Positions 22,781 through 33,800 of a DNA stretch of 64,000 nt are shown here, piece by piece (position 1 is the stretch's first letter; the number at the start of each line of letters is the position of its first letter). The DNA is from Euborellia annulipes (lineage: Eukaryota; Arthropoda; Insecta; Dermaptera; Anisolabididae), in contig JAKCPI010003119.1 in NCBI GenBank assembly GCA_023213315.1, positions 62,001-126,000 on the forward strand, read 5' to 3'. The position numbers and the translations under genes are program-made. The notes beneath the pieces were generated by a model. That model was not told the DNA's origin. It saw only the letters and a list, made by a program, of their open reading frames with translations, and made no database searches.

Positions 22781-25148
22781 AACACTATACACTTCGTCGT
22801 AACCTTAGGAATTAATAACTCAAAAAGTTATAGGAATTTCGGAACCCGAGTATTTTTCCTGGACTCTCCATAACGTCCTCTATAAACCTGCAAAGTTACG
22901 TTTCAAAATTCCAACGGGAAGTTGGTCAAACAGAGTGTGACAGAGGGGCGGACATACAGACGGATACTCCGCTATTATATATATATAGATTTTTTTATAA
23001 ATTGTATAACAAACAGTATCTACTCTAGAAAAAAAAAATGATGGAAGAGAGTCCTACATCTTAATTTACTATAAATCAAATAATTTCATGAATTAACCCC
23101 GGGTTCGTTACCATAAATCAGTTTGCGTGTCAACCTAATTATCTTGTCACTCTATCTGAGATCTCCATTAACTCGATTTAATGAGAACATTTTTTTTTTC
23201 TTCTTGAATCTAGATCACTCAAAAGAAGATTTTAATGTTTTCGGTCGCCCTGAATCTAGTTTTTTTTTAACTTTTAGACATTTCCTAATTAATAATACCT
23301 CAGTATAGAATGTAGGAAAAACACATGAAATTCTTATTTTATAGACTATAATTCTAAGACATTTTTATTATCCTTCGTGCCTACTTTTTAGAAAATAACA
23401 TTTTAAGAAGGCCTCTTTTCCAAAAATAAAAAAATTTGGAGAGATGAAGATCATGATAATCTTTCTCTTATAGGAATTACGTCACTATTTACGCCAATGA
23501 TAAATGGAAATCAGATATCAGAATGAGATTCTAAAAATATAAAATGTAAGTTTTTATTTTAAATTTATTAAATAGCCATCATCTAAGAACAACTTACGAA
23601 TCACTATCTCAGAACAGTTACAGCGACAATGATAATCCTTACACATTTAGATCGTTCAATCAGAATTTAGATCTTATAAAAAAAATATGATAGTATTTTA
23701 AAGATGAAAAAAATGCAGTTATTAATTTATTCATTAAATAAATTGAATTAATCATACTTAATTAACTCTTGTAAGATAATCCAAATAATTCATTAGAAAA
23801 ATGGAACAGACCCGAGTTAAAATGATTTTAAAAATTTTAAAAAATTATTAAGTATAATAGATAAATATTTTAATAATCGAGATGGGAATTCCCTGACTCC
23901 TGAATTATGAGGCCAAAAACTTGACTATACTCAAGTAGATTGATTGATATTAAATATTTTTATATAGGGACAATTCATAATTATTTCTAGAAGTAAACAC
24001 AAATCACATTGTCTAATTTTTCAAGAAAAGATAACGAAGATAGAAAATTGGTTTGATAAGGCAACCTTTGGAAGTGACGTTAAGAAAATATTTCCCCTCA
24101 ATCATTCATGAAGTAGGCCTACTAGGTCCGATAGGATCTCCTTCAGTGCATGGATGAAAAGTTCCAATAAGAATAGATTAGCTAGAAATAAATATTCCTA
24201 TCCAAAGAGAACAAAGGATACACAAATACACAGCCCCTTGGGCGTTTCCGCTTATCCTCACCCCCACGGGATTGAGAATAAAGTTGCTTATGATGTGCCG
24301 ATAAATTGATGATCAGAGGTTTTGAGCCTAAACGATACTATGAATTTAATTAAAACCTATAAATGAAAATTTATTGTATGGCTAATTATTATTATAAATG
24401 AATAAAGTTTAGGTTGGAAATTAAAACAGTTGATACAAAATATTTTAATTAAAAGATTGATTAAATTATGATTAAATTCTAGGAAAATGAGAGTCAAGAT
24501 GTTTAAATGAAATCAAATAAAATACGAATTTAAATTAAACAGAATCAATTTATTCGAGATAAGAAGGCTAAATGAACAAGCTTTCAAGTGTGCCTAGTCG
24601 GAAAATTCGCTTGATATTTGCTTAAAAGGCGAAAATAAGGAAGACAAGAAGATTTCAATGGAAATTTGTCACACCATTATTACTTATTAATATTATAGTC
24701 TACGTTGTAATGTATTACTCTTTCAAAGTTGCTATAGCAAAATGAATATCAACTTGGACGGATTTAGTCATCTAGAGAACAAATCCATATTTGAAAGTCA
24801 CTGAATAAATTATAATTTAATAATCAGTAATAATAGTTATAATTAAATTCACTTAAGAACAATTTTTTTTAGAGAATACTTTTTTTTTTGCCAAATTCGC
24901 GTTTTTTATAATAATAAGTCGTTTATAAGTTAAAATCATGAAATCAAAATTTTTTTTTTATAAAATACACAAAGAAAAATGCAATTCGTTTGCTCTTAAA
25001 ACACTTTTAAAGTACATTAAAGATAATCTTTCTCCCAAGATGTTTATATAATTTTTTTATTTACATTAAAGAAGGCATTCAATGTACATATTTTTAATAA
25101 TCTATCATCATATATACGGGCGTCGTATAAAATTATAAAAATACCTTT
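22781..25148. other. AT-rich intronic sequence
   Basis: No exon or complete repeat recognised. A microsatellite-like TATATATATA stretch is at about 22976-22988. An approximate phrase GTTGGTCAAACAGAGTGTGAC (22920-22940) also occurs at about 57370-57388, so a further dispersed repeat is present. Confidence 0.45.
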
Positions 25149-25490
25149 TTTTATTTGACTGAAAAAAATGGGACCTGTATTTTTTGTGTCGACATGTATT
25201 TAGTTCCCGGCAGTAGGGAATATTTGAATTCAGATGTAAAATTTATAAGTATGGGAAAATATTTATATTTTGTTACCATGGAAACCATTTTTCCTATCTT
25301 TCCTATGAAGCACAAGAGTAAAGTGTGCTTCAAACAATTTTGAGGGCAAAACGAGAATATACATTTGAAAGAGCATCTAAAAAATAATTGATTTTTGAAT
25401 TTTAATCAAAATCGTTAGAGCGAATTTTGAGAAAATTGAAAAAAACTGAAAAAGTGACTGACGCACAGCACACAACTTTCTCTTACCTCA
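25149..25490 (+). repeat. Hairpin-capped repeat family (R), truncated copy
   Basis: The family body runs from TGTGTCGACATGTATTTAGT through the GAGAAAATTGAAAAAAACTG block. It then jumps to GACGCACAGCACACAACTTTCTCTTACC, which belongs to the head hairpin, so the copy is rearranged. A SINE-B fragment follows. Confidence 0.7.
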
Positions 25491-25600
25491 GACCGTGCGA
25501 CGGGCCGGCCTGTTATATTTCATCCGGTCGTAAAAAACCCATTCCGCAGACCCCTTTCCCGCCGTCCCTGCACCGCGGGATTAAGGTAAAGATAGAAGAA
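25486..25600 (+). repeat. SINE-B, 5'-truncated
   Basis: TCAGACCGTGCGACGGGCCG, then CCGCAGACCCC and CACCGCGGGATTAAGG with a GAAGAAGAA tail match the second half of SINE-B. Confidence 0.7.
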
Positions 25601-25689
25601 GAACTCCTAATTCCTCTTAAAAATTTTCTGATAGCAATATCTCCTAATGTAATTCAAATATACAAAAAATCTCGCAATATTTGAATATT

Positions 25690-27235
25690 TTTTCTATTTT
25701 TGAATTTCCACAGATATAATAATTATATTATTTTAAGATGTCGAAGTATATATTGTGATAGCTAAATCTATATATTAGTGGATATTGATATATTGATCAA
25801 TTAATAGCTTTTTTATATTTTCTTTGATTTATCGAATTAAACGCGCTTATTTCTCTTTCCCTATTGTATTATGTTATTGATTAAATAATATATATTCTTG
25901 TGAATTGAATCCAATTTGTATTGTGTGCAAAAATCAAAATACATTAACAGCGCGAGAGAGAGAGAGAGAGAGAAAGAGAGGGGGTTCTGTTCATTTAAAT
26001 TCAAACTTGGCAATAATTCTAAAAAATATATCCGAGGAAAAAAAGAAAAATTATAAATGCTGCGGTTGTGTGGCTCCCAACTCCATACCTCACCCTTCCA
26101 AGATGCAACAGGAGAGAATAAGAAGAAAAGGGAACAAAGAACTACTACCGAGGGAGTCCAGGGCCAAAACAATGACCCAGCTATTAAATAAAATTTACAA
26201 TAAAAAATTTATAAAGATTTGTATCTTTCTTTCATTCCATTTTTTTTCTTCTTGTTCCTTTGTGTTTATATAATATTTATTCATTTATGCTCGGGGGAGT
26301 TAAATTATAAAGATTTTAATTTGTGACGTTGGAATTTAAAAGCGTGGACTTCTCTTTTTTTTCATTTTATTTTTATTTCGTGGAAGCCTCACAAATCATC
26401 GCTGAGCACCACTAAAAACCCATATATTGTTTTTGTTTTTAATTTTTTTTTATGTTACATGAATATGTGTATATGTATGGGTCCCCGATGGTGAATATTC
26501 ATAACGAAGGGCAGTGCTGAATGCTGAACAAGGGCAGCCAACCCTTGAGTGCTGAATGAACGTCGACTCTCAACCAACGGCGGAATTCCAGCCGACAAAT
26601 ATTTTAGCATTCACCCTCACTTGGTACTCTATAATTTGCACTAGGGAATGAAAAAAAAAAACAATTTGCCTTCATTTCATGCTTTTTATCTTTTTTTTGG
26701 ATATTAGTCAAACAAATTAAAATAAAAAAAAATTTGTTGATTAAATTAAAATAAATTATTTACATAAATAAAAAAAAAAAAGCTTTCATTGAATTCGTTT
26801 GGAAAAGTTAGTGGGAGTATTTAAAAAAAAAAAAAATTCGCTTTTGACAAATAAAATGATTGAGAGAGAAAAATCAAGTTCCATGAAAAATTCCTCCGCT
26901 CTCAGAGAAGTATAGAACATAGTCAGGAATGAACTTAGGGGCTTTTCATAGAAAAGGAATCTATTCCCTTAAATGGTGGGCCGTATAAAAGCATGTGAAA
27001 TTGACAATCGATTCACATCTGGGCAGTACGTGGATCACACTCACGAACACAAGTGGACTGAGCAAAGATTGGCATTTCTTCCCAAGGGACTAGGGCGCCT
27101 TTGAACATCCCGTTTTTTTAATTGTCCCTCATCTTTTGGGGGAATTATTTCTACAGCGAGTAGCATTAATGCAAGATATATCTGTCTTTAAATCCACAAC
27201 TGCCTTCGTCTTTTTTGCAGTTCCCAGAAGCACGT
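25690..27235. other. Intronic sequence with a GA microsatellite
   Basis: A GA tract at about 25953-25983. The segment 26480-26600 is GC-richer and contains repeats of the word GTGCTGAATG. The strings TTGGCTGCC/GGCAGCCAA make short palindromes. No exon recognised. Confidence 0.45.
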
Positions 27236-27239
27236 GAAC

Positions 27240-27512
27240 GTTTTTGTGCTGTAGAGTAAAGTAGTCGTCAAACAATTTTGCGGACGAAATGCGAATATAC
27301 ATTTTAAAGAGCATCTAATAAATAATTGATTTTTGAATTTTAATCAAAATCGTTTTAGCCAATTTTGAGAAAATCGAAAAAACCTGAAAAAGTACATTAG
27401 TAAAGTACTAGGCCGATTTTGTTCAAAAGCTTCGTGTTCCATGGTCGTACCTAATTTAAATATGAAATTTCAACCTCCTAGCTCTTTTCGTTTTGTTCAC
27501 AGACAGTCCATT
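27240..27512 (+). repeat. Hairpin-capped repeat family (R), internal fragment
   Basis: Runs from GTAGAGTAAAGTAGTCGTCA through GAGAAAATCGAAAAAACCTG, GGCCGATTTTGTTC and CAACCTCCTAGCTC. Head and tail hairpins are missing. Confidence 0.75.
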
Positions 27513-27689
27513 TTGCGGGACCCGTTTTTTTCAGGTCTTTTCTAATCTTGAAGATAGAATGTGAAATTTTGTTAATAAAGAATGAGTTATGTATACTACG
27601 TTAAATGAATGATTATAATGAGAACTCGCCTCGAATGCCTTTCTTTTTACCAGCAGGCGAAATTGGACTATTGACTCATTTTCTTATGA

Positions 27690-27925
27690 CTAAACTGTTG
27701 AGGGTTCATTGTTTAAAACCACATTAGTCCTGATGAAGGGAGGCGTTGAGTCCCCCGAAACGTCGGCTGTATAGTGGTATTAAAATTTGGCCTGAAAGTA
27801 CCTCCAGCATTTTTATTTCTCATTCATCTGTCTGCGCCAGGCTTTCCCAATCATCAATTAAATGAATGAGAAATAAAAATGCTGGAGGTACTTTTAGGCC
27901 AAATTTTAATACCACTATATATATA
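27690..27925. mobile_element. Hammerhead-like element followed by an inverted repeat
   Basis: The motif at 27719-27777 is followed by arms of about 75 bp, 27778-27848 and 27858-27925 (AAATTTTGGCCTGAAAGTACC-type sequence and its inverse). The second arm ends in ACCACTATATATAT, repeating the AGTGGTAT next to the motif. Unlike 4664-5066, the mirror ribozyme is lost. Confidence 0.6.
27719..27777 (+). ncRNA. Hammerhead-ribozyme-like motif with extended helix I
   Basis: CCAC...AGTC (helix I), CTGATGA core, extra A, GGG...CCC (helix II), GAA, ACGT, C, then GGCT...AGTGG. AGTC/GGCT pair with one wobble. The outer CCAC/GTGG adds a second block of helix I separated by an internal loop, as in type I hammerheads. 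The core is the canonical CUGAUGA. Confidence 0.6.
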
Positions 27926-27929
27926 TACT

Positions 27930-28449
27930 ACGTTACGTTTTATTTCAAATGGTACAGTTAAACTTTATTCTTGTTATTTGTTTTAGCATTTGTTCAAAGC
28001 TACCCCGTAGATGTTCAAATCTACATCGGGGCACATTTGAACAATTTAAGGACATTATAAAAATAATTTCTTTAGTTAATCATTATTATTTTTTTTATTT
28101 TATTTTTAGGAAATGATTGCTAATTAATGTTGGAATTCAAGAAAAAAATTACCTTAAAAACTAGAATTAATAAAATGGTGTTTTTTTTATAAATAAAGAG
28201 TTTTTGTTCAAATGAGCCCCAGTCTCTCCTACGAACTCTGCATTAAGAAGAAAGGAAAGATCGATTTGATTGTACAAATTCTCATAATTTTTGTATCAGG
28301 AAGCTTCTCTTTCTTTATCCCCTGGTTTCTCTCTCCATTAAGCCAAGTTGAAGTCTACACCACAATTATATAATAGAAGCACTTAAAGGCCTTAAGTGCT
28401 CTAAGCAGCATAGACTTCTATAATTTAATATCTGAAATTGCTCTACTCA
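27930..28449. other. Intron between the hammerhead-like element and the Ig3 N-half exon
   Basis: A palindrome AGCACTTAAAGGCCTTAAGTGCT-like core at about 28377-28401 is the only structure noted. Confidence 0.45.
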
Positions 28450-28450
28450 C

Positions 28451-28565
28451 CTATATTCTGGCGAAGGACATGCTTGGGCCACGCATATGAGGACAGCTGC
28501 CTCGTCCTGATCGACATAGACGTGTCCCGTGTGTTCGACGATTCTAGGTGTCGAACCTCCATGAT
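28451..28565 (-). CDS. Dscam: Dscam-family exon, N-terminal half of Ig3
   Basis: Short 115-nt coding exon on the minus strand, bounded by acceptor TTTTAATTGCAG and a strong donor AG|GTGAGT. It consists of 2 nt, 37 codons and 2 nt. It supplies the first half of Ig3: STPRIVEHTGHVYVDQDE, then VLICVAQACPSPEY. LIC holds the B-strand cysteine and PSPEY leads to the C-strand tryptophan, which is the first complete codon of the next exon. The Dscam Ig3 pattern is PRIVE...G...LLC.AQGCPAPEYRW. In Drosophila Dscam1 this half-domain is encoded by the hypervariable exon 6 cluster. Here a single copy is visible, with about 14 kb of intron on one side and 17 kb on the other. The exon joins its neighbours in phase, making Asp at the 5' junction and Ser at the 3' junction. 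It is too short to stand out as an ORF, so it rests on splice sites, phase and motif. Confidence 0.9.
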
Positions 28566-28639
28566 CTGCAATTAAAAAAAAAATTTTTTATAAGAATAGG
28601 CCTATATTAAGATATTGTTTTCCTCTACTCTAGATTAGG

Positions 28640-29255
28640 TTTTTTCCATAATAGAATATACTAGAGTCCATACCATTGAACAAAAACGCTCAATGAGGCT
28701 GAACGCACACCAATTGAGCAAAACGCTCTTGAACAAAACGTTTTGTCCAAGAGCAAAACGTTTTGCTCAATGCCAACTCACAGCGATTAGGCAAAATGTT
28801 TTGCCATTGGACAAAAAGTTTTGCCATTGACCCATTTTGCCTAATCGGTGTGCGTTGGCATTTTTTGCTCAACGCACACCAATTGAGCAAAACGCTCAAT
28901 GGCAAAACATTTTGTTCAATGATGTCGAATCATGCTCAATTGTGTTTTGCCTCCTGGGTATGCGTTGAAAAAACAGTTTTAGGCACGATTAGGCAAAAAC
29001 GTTTTGTCCAAGAGCGTTTTTGCTCAATTAGTGTGCGTACAGCCAGACAAAACATTTTGTCCAATGCTTGCCAACGCACACCAATTAGACAAAAACGCTC
29101 AATGACAAAACATTTTGTTCAATGAAGTGGAATCATGCCCAATTGTGTTTTGCCTCCACGGTTTGCTTTGACCAATAGAAAAGCATTGAAAAAACAGTTT
29201 TAGTCACGATTAGTCAAAAACGTTTTTGGCCAAACGGTGTGGGTCAGCCTAAGGC
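28640..29255. repeat. Dense inverted/tandem repeat block beside the Ig3 exon
   Basis: About 600 bp is composed of words such as AAAACGTTTTG, TTGAGCAAAACGCTC and ACGCACACCAATT on both strands. Two copies of a roughly 200-bp unit are recognisable (starting about 28868 and about 29072). Ends AGGCTGAACGCACACC (28696) and GGTGTGGGTCAGCCT (29250) are inverted, like a DNA transposon, but no target duplication is evident. The block starts 75 bp upstream of the acceptor of exon 28451-28565. Confidence 0.7.
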
Positions 29256-31190
29256 CACAAAAATTTATTTTATTTGAAATGACTACCAATCAAAATAATA
29301 GATAATTTACCTGAAAAAAAATATTTGATTGGCATTTCAAGCATTTCCTCTATCAGCCATCATATTTAAAAATGTTCCAGCAAAATGAAGATAAAATTCA
29401 ATTTATCAATTATCAATCTTAAATTATTTTTTTACAACTTAATGTGAGTAAATGGTAAAATAATGAAAAAAAAAAAATTCTTAAAAATTTAAAAGCCAAA
29501 GGTACCGTAATTTTACATATTCGAATGGATGGATAATTTCATTCATTTTTGAGAGGTCATGTCATTTTAAATATTTTACAACCCTTTCCCACGCCCCGTT
29601 TTTTTTATTCCCTAGTTGACTCTCTCCGGTTAACTTTCGCATCTCAATTTGCATTACCTTTTATTCCATCATATTTGCTTAAAATATACACGTCCCTTTT
29701 TAATATTATTAAATATTAAACAGGCTTTTCTATATCATTGTCATAAAAAATTACATTTCGAGACAAAACTCTTCTATGTTTAGTGTAAACAGGAAACAAA
29801 CTGATGAGCATGAGGTGAATTAAAATGAAGTGTCTTTTGTTTTTAGATAAAATACTCAACTGATAAGCCAACATTTCTCTTTGTTAATGTTCATTTTGGG
29901 AATTGGAACAATAAGTTGAAAGCGTATGAAAAAAAGAGAATTAAAATAAAAGGTGAATCATTTTCCTAAGTGTAAAAAAAATGTTTAGTAATATTTTTTC
30001 TAATGAATTATTTATATTTTAAAGAAAAGGATGTTTAGAAATCAAATTACCTACTAAGTAACTTCATATAAAATTATTAGATAAAATCTCTCTTCAGTCA
30101 TTAGTCAGATCTGACACGTTGTGATTACTCCGTGGAGTAACGTTCATGGGAATAATACTGAGGTGGGTTCCCGTTTCCTTCCTCAGGAGGAGGCATCTCA
30201 AATAGAGTTGGATAATTTATTGCCATGAGGTGGATTTGAACTCCGGTTGTCAGATTATAAGCTTAACTACTTTGTTAAGTAAATAAAACATTGTACCTGA
30301 TTTTTTAAAGTCTTAATAGGTGTGATGTACTGAACTTGTGTAAATAGCAAACTCCTAACAATTCTTGTAAGAATGTAAGATTTTTATTATTTTTCCCTTT
30401 TCGGCATCCCTCCCCCCTCCCCCCACAAAACCGCACGTGTGCCACCGCACACCTGGCACATGCCTTAGACCGGCCCTGGGAATTAAAAGGAAATTCATTA
30501 GCAACTTGACCTACTTTCTTACTATGGAGACCTATTGTTGAAATCGTTTTAGATTATTATTATTTTATTTTATTATTATGCTGGGCGTGAACACAGAGGC
30601 ACAAGTCCCACTTCTTGTTCTAGGGTCTGAGGTCTACGACTTTTATAAAATTATATTGGATACTTATTAATTTGGATAGAGAAGGAAGGAAGCTAAATGG
30701 CCTCTAAATACCTAAGAAAAAAAAATAATTTATACAAAATTAATATTATATTACGATAATTTGTATTTAGGCCTATAAACATTAATTCTTCTAATTGCAA
30801 ATGAGTATTATTTTATCACTGAAATCCTAAAAGAGACTATTTTCTTTACAAATCAATTTATTGTTTTAAGTGCAAACCAATTAAGCCAAAACGATTCTCG
30901 GATTATCGTCCATTCACACACTCATACAAGAGAATCTATTTAATTTTTAAAATGATAACCTCAAATTGGCTGCTGATGGCCATCCTCTATTAAATGATCC
31001 ATTTGTTGCCATGACAACAGAATTGACCGAGTAATTAAACGATTGTGTGGATATGTAGGGGTTGACGAGCTCGTAATGCAACACAATGGCGCTATTTTCA
31101 ATTGCCATTGAGAGTAGGTGGGAGAATCCGTATCAGCAGGCTTTGGACAAATGCTATTTTTTATTTTTTATTAAAAATTATTTTCTTCCA
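29256..31190. other. Intronic sequence with SINE-like remnants
   Basis: At about 30105-30290, on the minus strand, lies a tRNA-like SINE (SINE-D; B-box-like GGAGTTCAAATCC). At about 30395-30478 is the end of a DNA transposon (TTAGACCGGCCCTG). No exon recognised. Confidence 0.5.
30105..30290 (-). repeat. SINE-D, tRNA-like
   Basis: The minus strand carries GGAGTTCAAATCCACCTCAT (B-box-like), then GATGCCTCCTCCTGAGGAAG and AACCCACCTCAGTATTATTC. It is related to the copy at 32096-32275. Confidence 0.5.
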
Positions 31191-31224
31191 GTTTTATCCT
31201 TCTATTAACTTATTAACTCGCACA

Positions 31225-31620
31225 CCATACATCTGGGCTATAGCGCAGAGATTTAGGTGTTGGCTCTTGTGCTAGGAATCAGAGTTTGCTTCCCTTTCCA
31301 AGTGATGAAATTTTTTCAAAATTATATTGGCTACCAATCTATCTCATCTCTCTAATAAAGGTCCCTAGGTCCTCTAGGAAAGAGCTGAATCAGAACTCTA
31401 GCGAAAGTATACTTTTGGCTGATACAGATAGAAATATACAGGAAGAGGATATAGGGGTCCTCCCAAACCCAAACCTCCCTCCTCACCGAGAAAGTATAAA
31501 TAAAAAGAAATATATAGAGATAAACATGTAAAATACTGTACTCCATTTGTACCAAGGGTCGCGGGTTCCCGGCGGACGGGGTCTAAATAGCCATAGAAGC
31601 CGAAAAATACCTTAAAAAAA
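31225..31620 (+). repeat. tRNA-like SINE remnant with the shared central block
   Basis: A head-like CTGGGCTATAGCGCAGAGAT and, at its end, AAGGGTCGCGGGTTCCCGG plus GGGTCTAAATAGCCATAGAAGCCGAAAAATACCTT. An unrelated segment of about 270 bp separates these parts. Confidence 0.45.
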
Positions 31621-31734
31621 TACCGTACTGTTAGAAATTATAGAAAATTTTATAAAATTTATTCATTTGAGGGGAGAATTACTTTTCGGATCATCCAAAC
31701 CTAATGTAAGACTAATATAAAACTTTAATGTATA

Positions 31735-31839
31735 ACATCTATGTACAAATTTCATTAGGGCTAATGGAGCTCATAAGCTCTTGCCCGTTGTCAATAAAGC
31801 TTCTATCTATCAAAAAAAAAAAAAAAAAAAAAAAAAAAA
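31735..31839 (+). repeat. 3' end of a non-LTR retrotransposon
   Basis: GGAGCTCATAAGCTCTTGCC, then CAATAAAGCTTCTATCTATC and a poly(A) run of about 28 (31812-31839). A hairpin plus AATAAA and a short CTAT repeat before poly(A) is typical of LINE 3' ends. No reverse transcriptase remains. Confidence 0.6.
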
Positions 31840-31949
31840 CCCTCTCTCTCTCTATATATATAAGCTGGAGAGTGAGTACAAATTAAATTTTAATGAATAT
31901 ATTTAGTATTATATGTATATATATAATATATATTTACAACGTTTCCATG

Positions 31950-32045
31950 TTTGTGCTTAAGATTGGGCAAAATTGCACCCCCTGAAGTCGAACCAGGATC
32001 TCCACGCTTTCCCGGCGGGTGGACTACCCTTATTCTAGGGCGCCG
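31950..32045 (-). repeat. SINE-C, inverted copy
   Basis: The minus strand reads CCGGGAAAGCGTGGAGATCCTGG followed by TTCGACTTCAGGGGG, matching the SINE-C head. Confidence 0.5.
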
Positions 32046-32095
32046 GCCCAAGGATAAGTTAGGTTGACGTGGCTGTTCCCAGAGAGAGAACACAC

Positions 32096-32275
32096 TTAGG
32101 CCAATTAGGCCCTTTGTGATACCACGGTGGGGGTATTCCCCTTTCCTACCCTAAGAGGAGGATGTTTGAATTATTTGCGGCCAGCTGGATTCGAACCCAA
32201 GCCGTGTTGAGACCTCGGACTCCGTAATCCTCAGCTTAGCCGGCTTAGCCATTGCCATCTCAATCGCCGGCCCAA
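32096..32275 (-). repeat. SINE-D, tRNA-like
   Basis: The minus strand shows an A-box-like TGGCTAAGCCGGCTAAGCTG and B box GGGTTCGAATCC, then a CCTCCTCTTAGGGTAGG block analogous to the copy at 30105-30290. It looks like a tRNA head with intact boxes but not a functional tRNA. Confidence 0.6.
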
Positions 32276-32279
32276 TCTA

Positions 32280-33425
32280 TTTATTTATTAATATATTAAT
32301 AGAATTATTATTTTTTATACTAGCATTTGATTATTAAACATAAGTCCTTGAAATTATTTACGCGCGGATTCACCTTACCGATATTAATAATCTTTCTTTC
32401 TCCCCTTTTGGTTAAGAATTATGCCTTTTGCCACTTTTGGTAATTTTCTTCTGACATTAATATAAAACCATGCGCAAAGTTTGAAACTTTTAGTAATAGG
32501 CACATAAACCTGCAACAAACAAGAGACATAATCAGGCAAGCAAAGTCTGTTCTTTCTTCCCATAATTTAATTTGATTATTATTTTCATAATAATTAGTAG
32601 AACATGTTTTTTTATCATTCTATTTTATTATAAAATATATATACAGAGTCAAAAAGTACCCAATTAAATAAAGGTATAAAAAAAGTAAATATCAATAGGA
32701 ATATTTATGGACTTTCTTTTGGCCTGTATACAAAAAGATCTTTAATTCCTCCCTAATTAGTCAAATCTAATTCTCTCAGGTCAATTTTGATAACGCTATC
32801 TATCTTAATGTAATTTAAGATGGATATCTAGAAAATCAATGAAATGTTAGACCAAACCCTTCAAAATCATTAAAAAAATTTTTACCCAATTTATTAAAGA
32901 ACTTTAAGTTATCAATATGGAAAAATCAATAGTGTAAATTTTATTATTAGTTCGTTTATACTTTTTTTTTTAGAATTATTAACGATAACTTTTATGAATT
33001 TCAAATTGGAATTTGAAATTTTTACGACCTTTCTCACTCTACTCTCTCACCATTGGTCCATTTTTTCCCTCAAGAGAGGATTGAAGTGAATAACTATGCC
33101 CCTTCTGGTATCAATATGAAAAAAAAGACAGAGCCTCGTAATAATAAACTTCCTCCCATTTGAAATGCAGATAATTTTTTTATTGTCCCTTTTTAATGGA
33201 AATCAATATTTTTATATTTTAAAGTGTAAATCCACTCAATCACGTTGATTTTTTAAAAATAATTTTCAAATATTTGAAATATTTTTTTTTTAATTTAGCA
33301 TTTAGGCTACAATTTTTTTGTCAAATAACGAAAAAAAAACATTTTTCTTTGTTGAATTATATGGGTTATAAATAAGAAAAACACCGATTTTACTTTATGT
33401 AAATTTTATAATCGCTTCATATGTT
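32280..33425. other. AT-rich intronic sequence
   Basis: Nothing recognised. Confidence 0.45.
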
Positions 33426-33429
33426 TATT

Positions 33430-33530
33430 TGATTGTGGGCCTCGCACTCCAATGCCCCGGAAAGGCTGGAGATCCTGGGTTCCATTCTCCCGGGAACCAT
33501 GGAGCGCTTGAAATAAACATGCACTTATGT
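33430..33530 (+). repeat. SINE-C copy
   Basis: GCCCCGGAAAGGCTGGAGATCCTGG, TTCCATTCTCCCGGGAACCATGG. Same family as 12335-12430. Confidence 0.55.
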
Positions 33531-33542
33531 TAAATTACAAAA

Positions 33543-33800
33543 TATTGTTTTTGTTTTAATTTTGTGTTATTGTATTTTTATTGTTTTATTGTATTTTTAT
33601 TGTTTTATTTTGTTTTATTATTGTATTTTTATTGTTTTATTTTGTTTTATTATTGTATTTTTATTGTTTTAATTTTGTTTTATTGTATTTTTATTGTTTA
33701 CTTTTGTTTTATTATTGTATTTTTATTGTTTTAATTTTGTTTTACTATTGTTTTCTTATTGTTTTGACTTTGTTTTATTTTTGTATTTTTATTGATTTTA
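33543..33800 (+). repeat. TTTTATTG minisatellite
   Basis: Tandem variants of TTTTATTGTATTTTTATTG over about 250 bp. The 95-codon open frame through it is low-complexity (Phe/Tyr/Leu) and not a gene. Confidence 0.85.

Larger units (their letters stand above)
14305..28450 (-). other. Intron between the two Ig3 half-exons (about 14.1 kb)
   Basis: Donor GTGAGT at the high end and acceptor TTTTTTCAG at the low end. It is filled with SINEs, fold-back elements and AT-rich sequence. No additional exon was recognised. Confidence 0.75.

Noticed and set aside
28696..29250. CRISPR-like repeat array
   Set aside because: Units are irregular, inverted and A/T-rich with no constant spacers, and the genome is eukaryotic.
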